A DNA stretch of 64,000 bases from Antedon bifida (GCA_963402885.1 OY727096.1:18891820-18955819); one strand, 5' to 3'; shown: positions 54,101 through 63,711, numbered from the stretch's first letter. Numbers and translations are program-made. The notes: generated by a model from the letters alone, not told the origin.

Positions 54101-57079
54101 ATATATAGTTTCTATTTGTAAATAATATAAATAATGTCTAGTGACAGTAAATACATTTCAGCTCTAATAAACGATGACGTAATATTCAAACTTATGCCAT
54201 ACACTATCGAACTATAATACCAGCAGAATTTCATAGAATAAACAAAAACGTAAATGATGATACTATTGAAGTTTTTTTCGATTTAATAATTAATTTGAGA
54301 AGTCACTCATAAAGATAAGTTTCGTAAGATACATTACGAGATAAATGAAAACACAAAGTTGCCGAGCTTGAAAAACAGCATTGGTTACACCAACATCAAC
54401 AAGATGTTTTATTAATGAAGATAAATCATATTTGAGAGCAAGAAGAGGGAAGAAGGAAATGAAAGAATCAATGTATAAAATGAGAAGAAAGAAAGAAACT
54501 TACCAACATTTCTCACTATCACGTGGCGGTGCGTACCATCCAAATACGCCCTTTCGATTACCTTTTTACTCCGATCAGACCAATAAACAACGCTGTCTAC
54601 GGGATCAAATGCGATTCCTGAGACACCGTATGTAGGCCTAATGCCTATTGGTAGCACAGAAAAAGACACATTGGTATCGTGCTCATCTTCCAAGTACGCA
54701 TGCTCAATAACACCATTCTGGTAGTCACTTATGAGAACTATGTAACCTAAATAAAAGCAAAAGCTTGAAAATTAGCCAGATGGTCATCTAATTACTTGTC
54801 ATGTACCTGAAAACCCGACATTTGAAATAATGTACTTAAAATGTATAGAACAGTAACTTAATTGAAATTAAAATGTTTACGAAAATGCAAATAATTTTTT
54901 CAAGCTACAATAATATACAGCGTGAAGATTTATTTTAAATGATCAGTTTTTAATGGAATAATTTATGACAAACGAAAACAATTATCTCACGCTCTCCTGA
55001 AAGTGTTACTAAACAATATAATTATAATTCTTATTTTTGAGAGAAGACCATGAAGTACTAATGCTATGACCGAAATTTGTATAACAATGTATCCTTTTCT
55101 TGTTTGCCATCCGTTCTTTGAGATGTCGTCTGCAATTGGATTGCAGTCCACAAGAGTCGTCTTTTACCTGGTCCAATGCTTGTAGGTTTTGTAGGTACTG
55201 CTAAAATCGGCATCTCCGACTCCACTCTTTCGGAATTGTTTCTCCGTGTATCCACTCCACTTTCTTCATGGATGTTTAAGCTGTGTTCCGTTGTTCCTGG
55301 TGTCACAGTTTCTACCGAATAATGAGTATAGTTGTTGGTTGTCTCCTCTTTCCACGAACCTCCTAATGTACTCTCTTCAGTATGAGTGTTAGATGTGTGT
55401 CTTGTGTCTTCGTTTGAAACTACAGTTCCAATGTTGTGTAAATTTATTTTAACATATGATGTCGTGTCTTTTACTACTGAACCGGAAGGTCCGCTTCCCG
55501 CCACAACTGGTGCAGCCGTCATCATCACGTGTACATCTTCGTCTTGCTTGTGTTCATCATCAATGTGGAAATGAACGTTCTCTCCAGATCCTGAAGTTCC
55601 AAATACTGCCGCCGCTGTTTTTAGAATTTATAAATGTGAAAATATTATGTATGTGTTTAATCTTCGTTAAAGTGTTCATAAAATCCGAAATAAAGATAAA
55701 TTGAAACAACATTAAAAAACTAATTAATGAACTAAATGCTAGTTTATATTGACATTTTGTGAATATTAAGTAATTTGTGATTTTGTAATAATTCTGTAAA
55801 CGCACCTCATCGGTAGATGTCGTTACTCGCAGCTTTTAGTTACTGTAGCCTGTCTACACAGGCAGAATGCATCAGACGTCTGATTATTTACATTAAGTAT
55901 GTTATTATTTAACGTTTATTTAATTATTATTCATCAAAATTATTATTATTATTATAAATAACTAAAATTGAATGAAGAAAAGTAATGAAGGCTACCATTG
56001 ATTTTGTGTTTGGTTATAATTAATTGAGACATTATAGGCCTACCTTTTCCTAGATGTTCGTCTGTTTCTAGTAAAGCTGAAAGAAAAAAATAAAATGATA
56101 AATAATTCCATTTGTATACAGTATAATCCTTCTAGTAGCACAGCCCTACTCAGAGAACAGTTTGGCAAGTCCCGAATGGGTCCTCTTAAATGTATGTGTA
56201 TGTTTAGAACGAGCATGAACCAGTGACTTGTCACTTGTCTTCCTTAGGCGGATCTGCAATAACTTGTTTACTTGATATAACATATCTATCGTGACGAATC
56301 CAATAAAATAGGCCTATTGAAATAAACGTAATGAAGGTTTTAGCCTACATACTGCCTTTATACTGTATTTTGCATGCATACAAAAGATCCCCTAGATCGT
56401 ATTTTTTGATCATTGACGGTTTTGAATTATTACTTTCTCAATTTATTTTTGTATTGATTTTTTGATGATATACTGTAGGTATACTATAAAATATTTCAGA
56501 TCTGTTGTTTGTAAGCTATAACAAATGTTTATGACGCTGTATTATTGTTTATTAAATATGAAGATATACCGATCAATCTGAGGATTAGCCGCCTCTTGTT
56601 GATAATTAATAATATAGGCCTGTTTGTTTATTAAATAATAGTCATCATTATAGGCTAATTACTTCTACACAAAATAATTAGTTTCCATTGGTGTCCTAAT
56701 ATAACTTATTATTTCTTATAATGCATGTATTGCAATGTTTTTAAAGAGTAATAGTATAAAGTCAAATAACTATTGAAATGAATTATAATAATTATAATAT
56801 ATAATAATAATTAGAAAAAGTGCGGAAATCCAATAACTTCACTTACTTAAAATACGTGTGAAAACACAGTCGTGGAGGATATATTTTATATAGGCCGCGG
56901 TGCCTAATAGTGAAAGTGGAAAGGAAATTCACTGAGAGAACTTATAGGCCTACTAAGAAAAAGAAGAACAAGTTGTTTTAATATAGTTTATAAATAAATG
57001 TTATCTTACCTGTAGCAACGAAACTGTTAACAAAAAAAAATAAAAATAACCACCTCGCGTGTGATTCAAAATATAACAT
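34757..57079 (-). CDS. Adhesion-GPCR-like receptor with YWTD repeats, GPS motif, 7TM and a ~4,471-residue tail
   Basis: Exons in order: 57079-57010, 56076-56044, 55614-55168, 54746-54504, 53893-53731, 53421-53315, 53184-52930, 52515-52474, 52267-52151, 51605-51557, 50986-50863, 50706-50630, 50451-50337, 50085-49988, 49758-49647, 49564-49341, 49133-49067, 48801-48698, 48582-48420, 48172-34757. Every junction is GT-AG and phase holds, giving 5,341 residues. Order: signal peptide (1-23), Ser/Thr-rich segment to ~183, YWTD-type repeats ~184-440, a short GAIN-like region with GPS ~455-612, seven helices ~614-870, cytoplasmic tail 871-5341. GPS plus a family-B-type bundle identifies the class; the ligand is unknown. 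I know no named family with this tail. The chain to the giant exon rests on phase and splice-site quality, so a transcript would settle it. Confidence 0.82.
35800..40325 (-). repeat. Coding tandem array 2, ~130-140-bp unit (43-47 residues), about 34 copies
   Basis: The consensus unit is VVERREESPQRPRQQEIIE, then a run of 5-8 Thr, then DERTREPVVQ, then either RYGDRKY or RPSSEKIRTY. The two variants often alternate, giving a two-unit higher-order period. Each unit has one Ser-Pro. The sequence is unrelated to array 1 apart from a shared charged, Pro/Thr-rich style. Confidence 0.92.
40330..41640 (-). CDS. Non-repetitive block between the two coding arrays
   Basis: About 430 codons, without repeats for roughly the middle 350. 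Pieces include KFMILDVGDKLTTLERHFDE, FEAYIVNVDGSLVVSQPFVF, IKLIIPHAGDDRYDIKYMKR and YIEAIVVRWDGTPETVHLLK. Regular hydrophobic/polar alternation and aromatic residues suggest folded beta-rich structure, unlike the rest of the tail. The two xxxWDG/NVDG strand pairs hint at a duplicated fold. I do not recognise the domain. Confidence 0.7.
41640..47370 (-). repeat. Coding tandem array 1, ~165-174-bp unit (55-58 residues), about 35 copies
   Basis: The consensus unit is RTRSPEKQRRPIQPTERRPG, then RPDEQDTIRDVYETTVTT, then a hinge, then REPEDIR. The hinge has two versions: RTEEDYIITKGDR and TDYVITEDDR. Each unit pairs a strongly basic, proline-rich half with an acidic Thr/Tyr half, and carries one Arg-Ser-Pro. 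The copy number comes from counting the RSPE codons and may be off by one or two. Confidence 0.92.
48420..50085 (-). CDS. Seven-transmembrane region of the giant receptor
   Basis: Six exons carry seven hydrophobic helices: TM1 LLIVTCLATVLSILILLLII; TM2 LIRNLSIALLLANVALL; TM3 LTSVFVWLFLMIFDLFI; TM4 SFGWGMPILISGLSAGLLW; TM5 IWSMVGPIIFFIA continuing LLMLLVLIV across the intron; TM6 FTFLLIYISATWFIGVFG; TM7 VFVILNGTIGFVLLLCI. The GWGMP, IW..VGP and NG..GF motifs are characteristic of adhesion/family-B receptors. The Cys pair normally linking TM3 to extracellular loop 2 is absent. Confidence 0.88.
50337..50706 (-). CDS. GPS motif exons
   Basis: Exons 50706-50630 and 50451-50337. The motif is C-TYID...DGC...GVSCSCHEGTSFALLMD. 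All four conserved GPS cysteines and the SFALLMD beta-strand are present. The autocleavage tripeptide, usually His-Leu-Thr/Ser, reads Glu-Gly-Thr here, and the usual tryptophans are missing. Helix 1 follows at once in the next exon. Confidence 0.85.
52025..52141. mobile_element. TIR-family element, shortened
   Basis: Contains ATGTATGGACATAATGATGTC, CACTACCATATTTG and the right end CAAACTAGTTTGATAGTGTGGATAGAGCTT. The left end is degraded. It abuts the donor side of the exon ending at 52151, separated by about 10 bp. Confidence 0.8.
52568..52717. repeat. Minisatellite, 25-bp unit, six nearly identical copies
   Basis: The unit is AGTTAACGTCTGATCCAGG followed by CATCCC. Only the first copy differs (GTTTGA for GTCTGA). 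It lies in the intron between the YWTD exon (53184-52930) and the 52515-52474 exon of the giant receptor. There are no spacers, so it is not a CRISPR array. Confidence 0.95.
52930..54746 (-). CDS. YWTD / LDL-receptor class B-like repeat exons
   Basis: Exons 54746-54504, 53893-53731, 53421-53315 and 53184-52930. Repeats read as GIAFDPVDSVVYWSD...IERAYLDGT, LALDLVNRRLFFDV...IERSNLDGT, and GNGIYWTDGTSNHVMESDLS. Their spacing fits LDL-receptor class B repeats, which form six-bladed beta-propellers. About 257 residues are present, roughly the length of one propeller, though some blades are hard to see. Likely a protein-binding ectodomain. Confidence 0.78.
55168..55614 (-). CDS. Ser/Thr/His-rich N-terminal exon of the giant receptor
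   Basis: 149 codons of low-complexity ectodomain, with many Thr, Ser, Glu and His (for example VHFHIDDEHKQDEDVHV) and several Asn-X-Thr sites. There are no cysteines. It looks like a glycosylated stalk ahead of the propeller repeats. The open frame continues past the donor to 55064, but the next exon is in phase with the GTAAAA donor at 55167. Confidence 0.7.
55615..57009. other. First introns of the giant receptor gene
   Basis: AT-rich introns around the tiny 33-bp exon 56076-56044. I see no repeats of note, no RNA gene and no further exon in phase. Confidence 0.5.
57010..57079 (-). CDS. Signal-peptide exon of the giant receptor
   Basis: Encodes MLYFESHARWLFLFFFVNSF and then VAT: a short N-region, a strong Phe/Leu core and a small-residue end, as in a secretory signal peptide. 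The donor is CAG|GTAAGA. This ATG was chosen because it is the only nearby start giving a signal peptide in phase with the next exon (56076-56044). Confidence 0.75.
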
Positions 57080-59149
57080 ACTCAATACATCGATGTCGCA
57101 TTACAACTTTGAAAGAGGTGAACTTAGAAAGACAGTGAAACGAATAAAATCACGACATATTCGGGTCTATCCAAACGCGTATATAGAAATACGAAAGTGT
57201 TGAACATTATTTGTAGGACCTACTACGCTTGTGTGCGCGCATATTGAGTACCTACGGACGCTCATACCAAGGCTTGTTATTGGCTTACTGACATCCGAAA
57301 ATTAATTATTAAGCAAACTGTTAACGTTTGTTTTTATTTGGAAACCAAAATGTATATAACCTATATATTAATATGTGAGGTTATTGACGTTTAAACATTT
57401 ATTCTTTTAAGGACAACACATTGGAAACATTTGTACAGACAGTTTAAACAATTATTATTTTACACTATTTCAAATCACAACTATATATAATAATTTATAT
57501 CTAATCAATTTATTTTATGTTTTTGTGTTAGAGAGACACGCCTAAGTCGCGGCAGAAGCTGTCTGCCTCTTCTGCCACCCTTGGTACACTGTACTTGTTG
57601 TTTCTATTTCATTAAATTAATAAACAAGAAAACATGATAATAATTTTCTTTTCTGCCTATCTACTTTTAATTCCTTCATAAATCTTCAGTGTTGTAGACG
57701 CAAGATGGAGCGTGCGCACTTGGACGTACGTGCTAAAAGTAAGATGCTGATCTAACGATTTTATAATGTGTATTTATCGGTTCTATTTAGTTTTCCAGTA
57801 TAGACTTAAAGATATATTGTCCCCCTGAAAAAAATAATTCTTAACAACACTTTTGAATATGCCATTTTAATGTAACATAATAGTTATCCACTTTGACCAA
57901 AAATTGGATCAAAACAAAGTTTTAAAGCAAAAAATGGTCAAATTGGCTGCCAGCCAATGGGTTTTTGGTTAAATTTAACCATTTATTTCGTCATTTTATA
58001 GGTGAAAACATTATTTTTTTTGGTTTTTCTTCTACTGAAGTGATTAACTTTATTAAAACTACAAAATAACATATTCAAAGTCTGATTTAATTAATCTTCA
58101 TTTTTCATGTTTTTGGGGGACAATACATCTGTAACGTTTGATCTTTTTATTTTTATAACTGTTTTATTTGTTATACCTTTTGTAAACTCATAAGAATTGC
58201 AACTTCTGTTGCATTTTGAGTGTTTTTACAGAATAAATAACAAATAAATAAATAAACCGTATCCCCTTGTTGGATTGACCACCTGAACTGCAGAAACACA
58301 CATTTTTACTATAATCAAATAACCTTTGTCCATCATTTACTGCAGCATATAACAAAGTTGAAGAGGCTGTTTACAGTTTGAAATACTGTACCAGTACATA
58401 CCACTCAGTGTATTATTATTTATAAACAAATCTTGTTCTTTAGTACTGTATAAGAAAATATTAACTAAAGTATAAATATTGTATAGGCTACTTGTGAGTC
58501 TCTATCATCGTTTAACTATTTCTGGTAATATTTGTGTAAAGATATTTGTAGTGAGACTCTATTTTTCTACTTAACATAACATTTTGTATTTCAGCGACAT
58601 GAATTAAACTTTAGTCTGATAACATTAATTTGCTCTGAACATGTGAAGCCTTATGCTTTTCATACAATGTGAGTGATTGCGATGAACATTAGCGATAAAC
58701 AAAAACATAGGACCACTCGTAAATAAAAAGGGTGGATAATTGATATTTTATTTTTGTTTGTAGACCTAACGTAATAAAGTACCGTATATGTTGGCAGTAA
58801 TTAGGCCATGTGAATCCCTGGTACAAAACCAAAACAAACAATATCAGAACCATTTTTGAATTATATTATAGTCAAATTGCATTTTGTTTAATTTTAAATA
58901 ATTGCAGTAAACTACATTTTTAAACATAATTGAGAAAGTGTATATGTTTCGGTCAAAATGCTTCGATAAGCTATAATAACAACAGTAGGCTATGCTACAC
59001 ATGCCTATTGTTAATATGAAGGTTATCAAGGTCGTTTGATAGTCCTTGATCACGGAAAATGTGTATATGCGCGCCCTCATACCATGGAGCTATAATAGCT
59101 CCATGCTCATACTAATAAAAGGGAAATACCCAATTCAACTCGTATGTAC

Positions 59150-59269
59150 TATTTATAGTAGACGATAGATAACCTATTGTGTATACAGTATAATTTGATA
59201 TCGACTCATTCGATCAGCATCACTGTCTGTCTGACAATCAAGCAAGCAGTACGAAGGACCAATACGAAG
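59150..59269 (+). promoter_or_regulatory. Possible promoter and 5' untranslated exon of the 8-Cys membrane protein
   Basis: A TATA-like CTATTTATAG at about 59149-59158 is followed by sequence ending in CGAAG|GTAGGC, a fair splice donor at 59269. A matching acceptor, CTACTGTAG, ends at 60351, 43 bp before the ATG. The start site itself is not visible, so this is a guess based on splice signals. Confidence 0.3.
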
Positions 59270-59524
59270 GTAGGCCGAATATTGTTTATTTTAAAATTAG
59301 TGATTTGCTTTGACTATTACAATTTATAACAATAAACTTGTTTATACATTTGGTTTCAATAGCTAGTGTTTAATCACGATGGTCTTCCCCCACTTTATTT
59401 TAGAAGTAGGCCTATATGTTTCAAACAATCATAGGCGCAAGTTTAATGGGTAGGGGAAAGTGAGGAAAAGGGTGTGGAGAGAGTGAACAGTTTAAGTTTT
59501 GAACTTCATTTTAAAACATCTTTA

Positions 59525-59800
59525 TCCAGGATTACATAGGTAAAAGAAAAACCTGTTTTGCATTGTCCTGTCTTGAATACGAAATAAATCGGGGAAAAAT
59601 TATTTTAGTTTTGTAAAAAAAAATTGAATTGTTGGCGAATGGGTTATTCCATATTTTAGCGCCTGTAACTTTGAACGACGGATTTACTAATGGAATAGTA
59701 GGGTAGGCCTATCGTTATATTTGAGGCGTTCTACTCCACACGTGTTAAGTGAGAATGAATATCGCCAATCAGCTCAATTTTGTTTAATAATTTAAAAATG
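59525..59800. repeat. Long direct repeat, left copy (partner at 63185-63530)
   Basis: Matches the right flank of the 8-Cys gene over about 250 bp. Shared pieces include TTTTGCATTGTCCTGTCTT, AATAAATCGGGGAAAAA, TTGAACGACG and CCAATCAGCTCAATTTTG, all in the same order and orientation. Confidence 0.85.
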
Positions 59801-59834
59801 TGGATTTCCTAAAAAACAGCTTTCTCCACCATCA

Positions 59835-60075
59835 CCCCTTCCCTGATTTCCCCAACTCCGCTCTAACCACCCCACCCTATCTCCAACCACTTCATCTCAT
59901 CTCATACCAACCTACCCCATCTCCAACCACCCCTCTCATACCACTCCACCCCATCTCCAACCACCCCCTCTCATACCACTCCACCCCATCTCCAACCACC
60001 CCCTCTCATACCACCCCACCCCATCTCCAACCACCCCCTCTCATACCACCTCCAACCACCACACCCCATCTCCTC
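59835..60075. repeat. C-rich minisatellite, ~35-bp unit
   Basis: About six copies of a unit like CTCCAACCACCCCCTCTCATACC followed by ACCCCACCCCAT. The strand is almost free of G. The open frame 59800-60087 across it is a by-product of the repeat. Confidence 0.88.
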
Positions 60076-60394
60076 TTCTGCATATAGTTTTTCAAACAAT
60101 TGAATACCGTATACAATTATGACGTTACCGGAAATGCATTCTATTATTGCGTGGGCGTTATATTCATTGATAACTGTAAAGATGACGTCACATTACACAT
60201 TTCACGGGGAATTACCCACATGTAACGGATATAACTTGATGACTCAGAGTTAGAAACTTCAAGAACATATAATATCCGAGTACAGTCAGGCATTGTGTTA
60301 ACAACAGTTTGCTTATAATCACCTTTTCTTTTCTTTTTTTTCTACTGTAGATTATTTCCTAATCGTTTCTGTCAAATTATACTTTCATTAAACC

Positions 60395-62099
60395 ATGATG
60401 ATGACGTCGATACAAAATACTCTTGTATTTCTCTTGGTTATATGTAATCATTGGATAACATTGGCGGTTGACGTTTGTAACAATCGTTGTCAACAATTTA
60501 AGTACGTATATTGCAACGAACTAACAGCAATATGTGAGAACTGTAACATATATTGCGAGGACGATTCGCAATTTTATAGTGCACACAAATGTCAATCTCT
60601 TGGATGTTTAGATGGTAAGATTTGATTTGTCTTTCAAAAGAGATGTTGAATATAGTCAAAATTACGTAATTGTATTCTTAGGCTTCAGACACAATAATTA
60701 ATTAGGTTTGTGCTATTATTCACATGTAATTGACATCACAAGAACTTGCATAACAAACACCAAATATATGAAAACAAATAATTCCACAAAAAAAACAATA
60801 GTCCTATACAGAAGACCTCCTGCCTACTTTAATTAATTTTGATCGGTATATGTTTGTACGGAATTAGTTAGTTAGTTAGTTACATAACTAGTCACTTTGT
60901 ATTTTGTAGAACCTGTGGTGCAATTACATAACCATAGGCCTATATTATCTTTGTATTTTGTAGAACCTGTGGTGCTTGATGCATGTTCCAATAGATGTCT
61001 AGATTTTCCAATGACATACTGTAACGAGGGCACAGGCGTGTGCGACCCGTGTGAGATATGGTGCAGTAAAGACTCCGTGTTCTTTGATGTTACTAAATGT
61101 ACAGACAAATGTCCAGGTAAGGCTGTGTTGATATTGCTATATCCATTAAAATTCACTAATATTGCTAAAAGTGGTCTATTGTTTACTCCACTCAAGAAAA
61201 ATACACCTCGTATGATGTTGATATCAATGTGTAAATTAATTGCATTTTTAACGCTTTTTAACAGGAATGGTATCACCTACTCCGATAGAATTATCAACAC
61301 CAGATGAAATCTTTACTCCTTCTTCTACTGTTGCTACTCCTGTTACTACAGAATCTATCAGATATTCTACAACACAAGCAGGGCCTGTACATGGTGCTAT
61401 TACAAGTGACAGCGGTAGGTCTTCTATAAAGTAAATTCTTCCACACCGTATTTTCTATTCTTAAAAAAAGTGGTAACAGTGCTTACGAAAGAGTTTTCTT
61501 CCTTGTTTGTTTAAGAATTAAACAGTGGTCTACGTTCAGAAAGCACAATATAAAACAATATCATTAATAAACGATCAATGATTATATTATATTAAATGTG
61601 GGAGTTATAATGTCATTATATTATTGATGTATTTTGTTCTTTACAGGCCGAAACATGTACATTGGTATAGCGGTATCCTCAGTCATAATGGTGGTGTTAG
61701 TCACATTACTAATCATTTTCATCTATAAAAATATAAAAAAGAATTTACCCAACGATGTAGAAAGTAAGTTAATTATTGTTATTTGTATTTTTCTATATAC
61801 TGTACAACAAATAACCAGTTAGTTAAGCCATAGTTGGCTCAGCATTTCTAAAGCGGAATTTTTAATTTGTTTTAACTTTTATCGTAGGCCTAACAGTTCC
61901 TGCACCTACGAGTCCACTTATTCGACAACCCGTAGACGTTACAAACGAAGATACAAACCCCGACCCTAACCATACAGATGAACCATCATCCCTGCAGCCG
62001 AATCCAACTGCATCAGTAGTTGAACCCCGGTCACCATCACAAAATCATCAGCACAAGCCGGTGGAGGATTCCGCTCCATCCAGTCTACTGGCAAGTTAA
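60395..62099 (+). CDS. Type I membrane protein with two 8-cysteine modules (TNF-receptor-like)
   Basis: Exons 60395-60614, 60964-61116, 61265-61414, 61647-61763 and 61888-62099. All junctions are phase 1 and GT-AG, giving 283 residues. Residues 1-24 form a signal peptide ending near ITLAVD. Two modules follow with matching spacing, C-x3-C-x7-C-x6-C-x2-C-x3-C-x11-C-x3/4-C. A Ser/Thr/Pro stalk comes next (~125-174), then one membrane helix (IGIAVSSVIMVVLVTLLIIF, ~179-200), a basic KNIKKN stop-transfer and a Pro/Asn-rich cytoplasmic tail with no death domain. One module per exon with phase-1 borders is typical of shuffled extracellular modules. TNF-receptor resemblance is by layout and Cys content, not confident homology. 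Confidence 0.75.
60910..60963 (+). other. Optional in-frame extension of exon 2 (duplicated splice acceptor)
   Basis: CTTTGTATTTTGTAGAACCT is present twice, with acceptors ending at 60909 and 60963, exactly 54 bp apart. Using the upstream site adds 18 in-frame codons without a stop ahead of the second cysteine module. Which site is used cannot be told from sequence. Confidence 0.65.
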
Positions 62100-62109
62100 A
62101 ATATACCAC

Positions 62110-62255
62110 TGATGATGAATGATCATCCCTGCAGCCGAATCAAACTGCATCAGTAGACGATCCAGTTGAACTCCTGTCACCATCACAGGAACAAAATCAT
62201 CAGCGAAAGCCGGTGAATGATGACCCTCCGTCAGTCTACTGGTAAATTAACATAT
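62110..62255 (+). repeat. Duplicate of the last-exon tail inside the 3' untranslated region
   Basis: Repeats 61984-62108: CATCCCTGCAGCCGAATC, AACTGCATCAGTAG, TCACCATCACA, AAAATCATCAGC and AGTCTACTGG are all present, again closing with an in-frame style TAA and ATATACCAC. It lies after the stop codon and so is probably untranslated. Confidence 0.88.
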
Positions 62256-62323
62256 ACCACGTTATATATCTGTATTTACAATTAATTTAGATATATAACT
62301 GCATGTGGTTGTTGGTTTGAGAA

Positions 62324-62329
62324 AATAAA
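62324..62329 (+). terminator. Candidate polyadenylation signal of the 8-Cys membrane protein
   Basis: AATAAA about 225 bp after the stop codon. Further hexamers occur near 62513 and 62577, so the 3' end could be longer. Confidence 0.45.
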
Positions 62330-63184
62330 CTAAACAAATTAATATTCGTCCAAAATAATAATAGATAAAGAACTGGGAATTTATCAATATGAAGGACAAA
62401 GATTGTTTAGGCCAAGAATGATGTATGCATTTTTTTTTCGGGTTGGACTTTTTTTATAGGCCTAATGTCTCCATATCGATCCATAGGAATTACATCATCG
62501 GTTAGGCCTTTTACAATAAATAATGCAGCAGTTTCTGTACGATAGCAACTTATATATACAGTACTTTATTCATTTTAATAAATTGTGCCTTGTATTTAAA
62601 AAAATGCAATACTTTGATATTTATATCGATTTAGACAGAAGATTAACGTTTAAGATTTATGTATATATTGTACAATGTGTGTATTTAGATAACGATTTTT
62701 AAAAATAATATATTAGGATAAGTTATATATCTTTGAAATATCTTTGTTTTTTAACTGGTCAATGGTAAACGTATTTTATATTTTATATGTACTATATATT
62801 TATAACAAAATATAATTTATTGTTTGACATAAATAATATAATAGATTTAAATATGAAAAAATAATAATAGCCTATCATGAATATTGTATTTTTTTTATTG
62901 TTTTTCTGTGTGTCTGTATACCGTACTGTAGTTCATTAAGTTGGTATTTTTCATGATTAACTATAAACTAAAAAAACTCATTAAGAATACCTAAACTATT
63001 AAAAACATTGGGAATAGGCCGGCTATTTTTAAAAATTATTATATAGGCCCTATTTATTCATAGTAAGATAGTGTAAAACGTTCGCAGTACAATTCCAATC
63101 GTTTTAATGCTGGCGATAAGAAACTGTAGCAAACATGTGTGTATGTCCTACCTATGCTTTTTTGTATAGGCATGTGCACACGCG

Positions 63185-63530
63185 CACATAGGTAAAAGAA
63201 AAACCAGTTTTGCATTGTCCTGTCTTAAATACAAAATAAATCGGGGAAAAAATAATTTTAGTTTTGTTTTAAAAATGAAATCGATATCTAGTTTTGAATG
63301 AAGCAATTAAATTTGTTGGCGAAAATAGGTTATTCCATATTATTTTAACGCCTGCAACTTTGAACGACGAGTTTATCTTACTAATGGAATGGTAGGGTTT
63401 GTTATATTTAGGCGTTCAACTCCACACGTGTTATGTGAGAATGAATATTGCCAATCAGCTCAATTTTGTATACCCTTCACACCAAAAGCAAAACTCCAGA
63501 GTTTTGGTGTGAGGGTATTGTTTAATAACT
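63185..63530. repeat. Long direct repeat, right copy
   Basis: Matches 59525-59800 in order and orientation, with scattered small insertions and deletions and one 49-bp palindromic insertion (63470-63518). The two copies flank the 8-Cys membrane protein gene. Confidence 0.85.
63470..63518. mobile_element. 49-bp palindromic insertion
   Basis: Starts ATACCCTTCACACCAAAA and ends TTTTGGTGTGAGGGTAT, inverted copies of each other. The left repeat copy has CAATTTTGTTTAATA uninterrupted, while here the insert sits between two TGT triplets (63467-63469 and 63519-63521). That pattern is what a small mobile element with a 3-bp target duplication would leave. Confidence 0.75.
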
Positions 63531-63679
63531 TAAAAACAAATCTTTATCTTTATTAAAAATGATTGAATATGCTATTCAGATATGTAATTTTGAAAACGCG
63601 CCTTATTTTATATTGTGTGTGTCTGACGTAATGATAAAATACAATTCGATTTTAAAGCTTTGACTGACAAACATGTGAT

Positions 63680-63711
63680 AGTCAAACTAGTTTGATAGTG
63701 TAGAGAGAGCT
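63680..63711. mobile_element. TIR-family fragment
   Basis: Only the right terminus is present: GTCAAACTAGTTTGATAGTG followed by TAGAGAGAGCT. Confidence 0.65.

Larger units (their letters stand above)
57080..60394. other. Divergent intergenic region upstream of the giant receptor and the 8-Cys receptor
   Basis: Holds both 5' regions. It contains a probable 5' untranslated exon of the rightward gene (ending at 59269), one copy of the long direct repeat (59525-59800) and a C-rich minisatellite (59835-60075). I see no other gene. Confidence 0.55.

Noticed and set aside
55064..55167. Extension of the Ser/Thr-rich receptor exon to the stop near 55064
   Set aside because: The GTAAAA donor at 55167 joins in phase to the YWTD exon at 54746, whereas the extension ends without a domain. 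A truncated secreted isoform by intron retention remains possible.
57540..57600. Possible exon or RNA in a GC-richer patch (CGCGGCAGAAGCTGTCTGCC)
   Set aside because: No open frame with splice sites and no recognisable RNA fold; left as intergenic.
59800..60087. 95-codon Pro/His-rich open frame
   Set aside because: It is entirely within a C-rich minisatellite and has no splice or start context.
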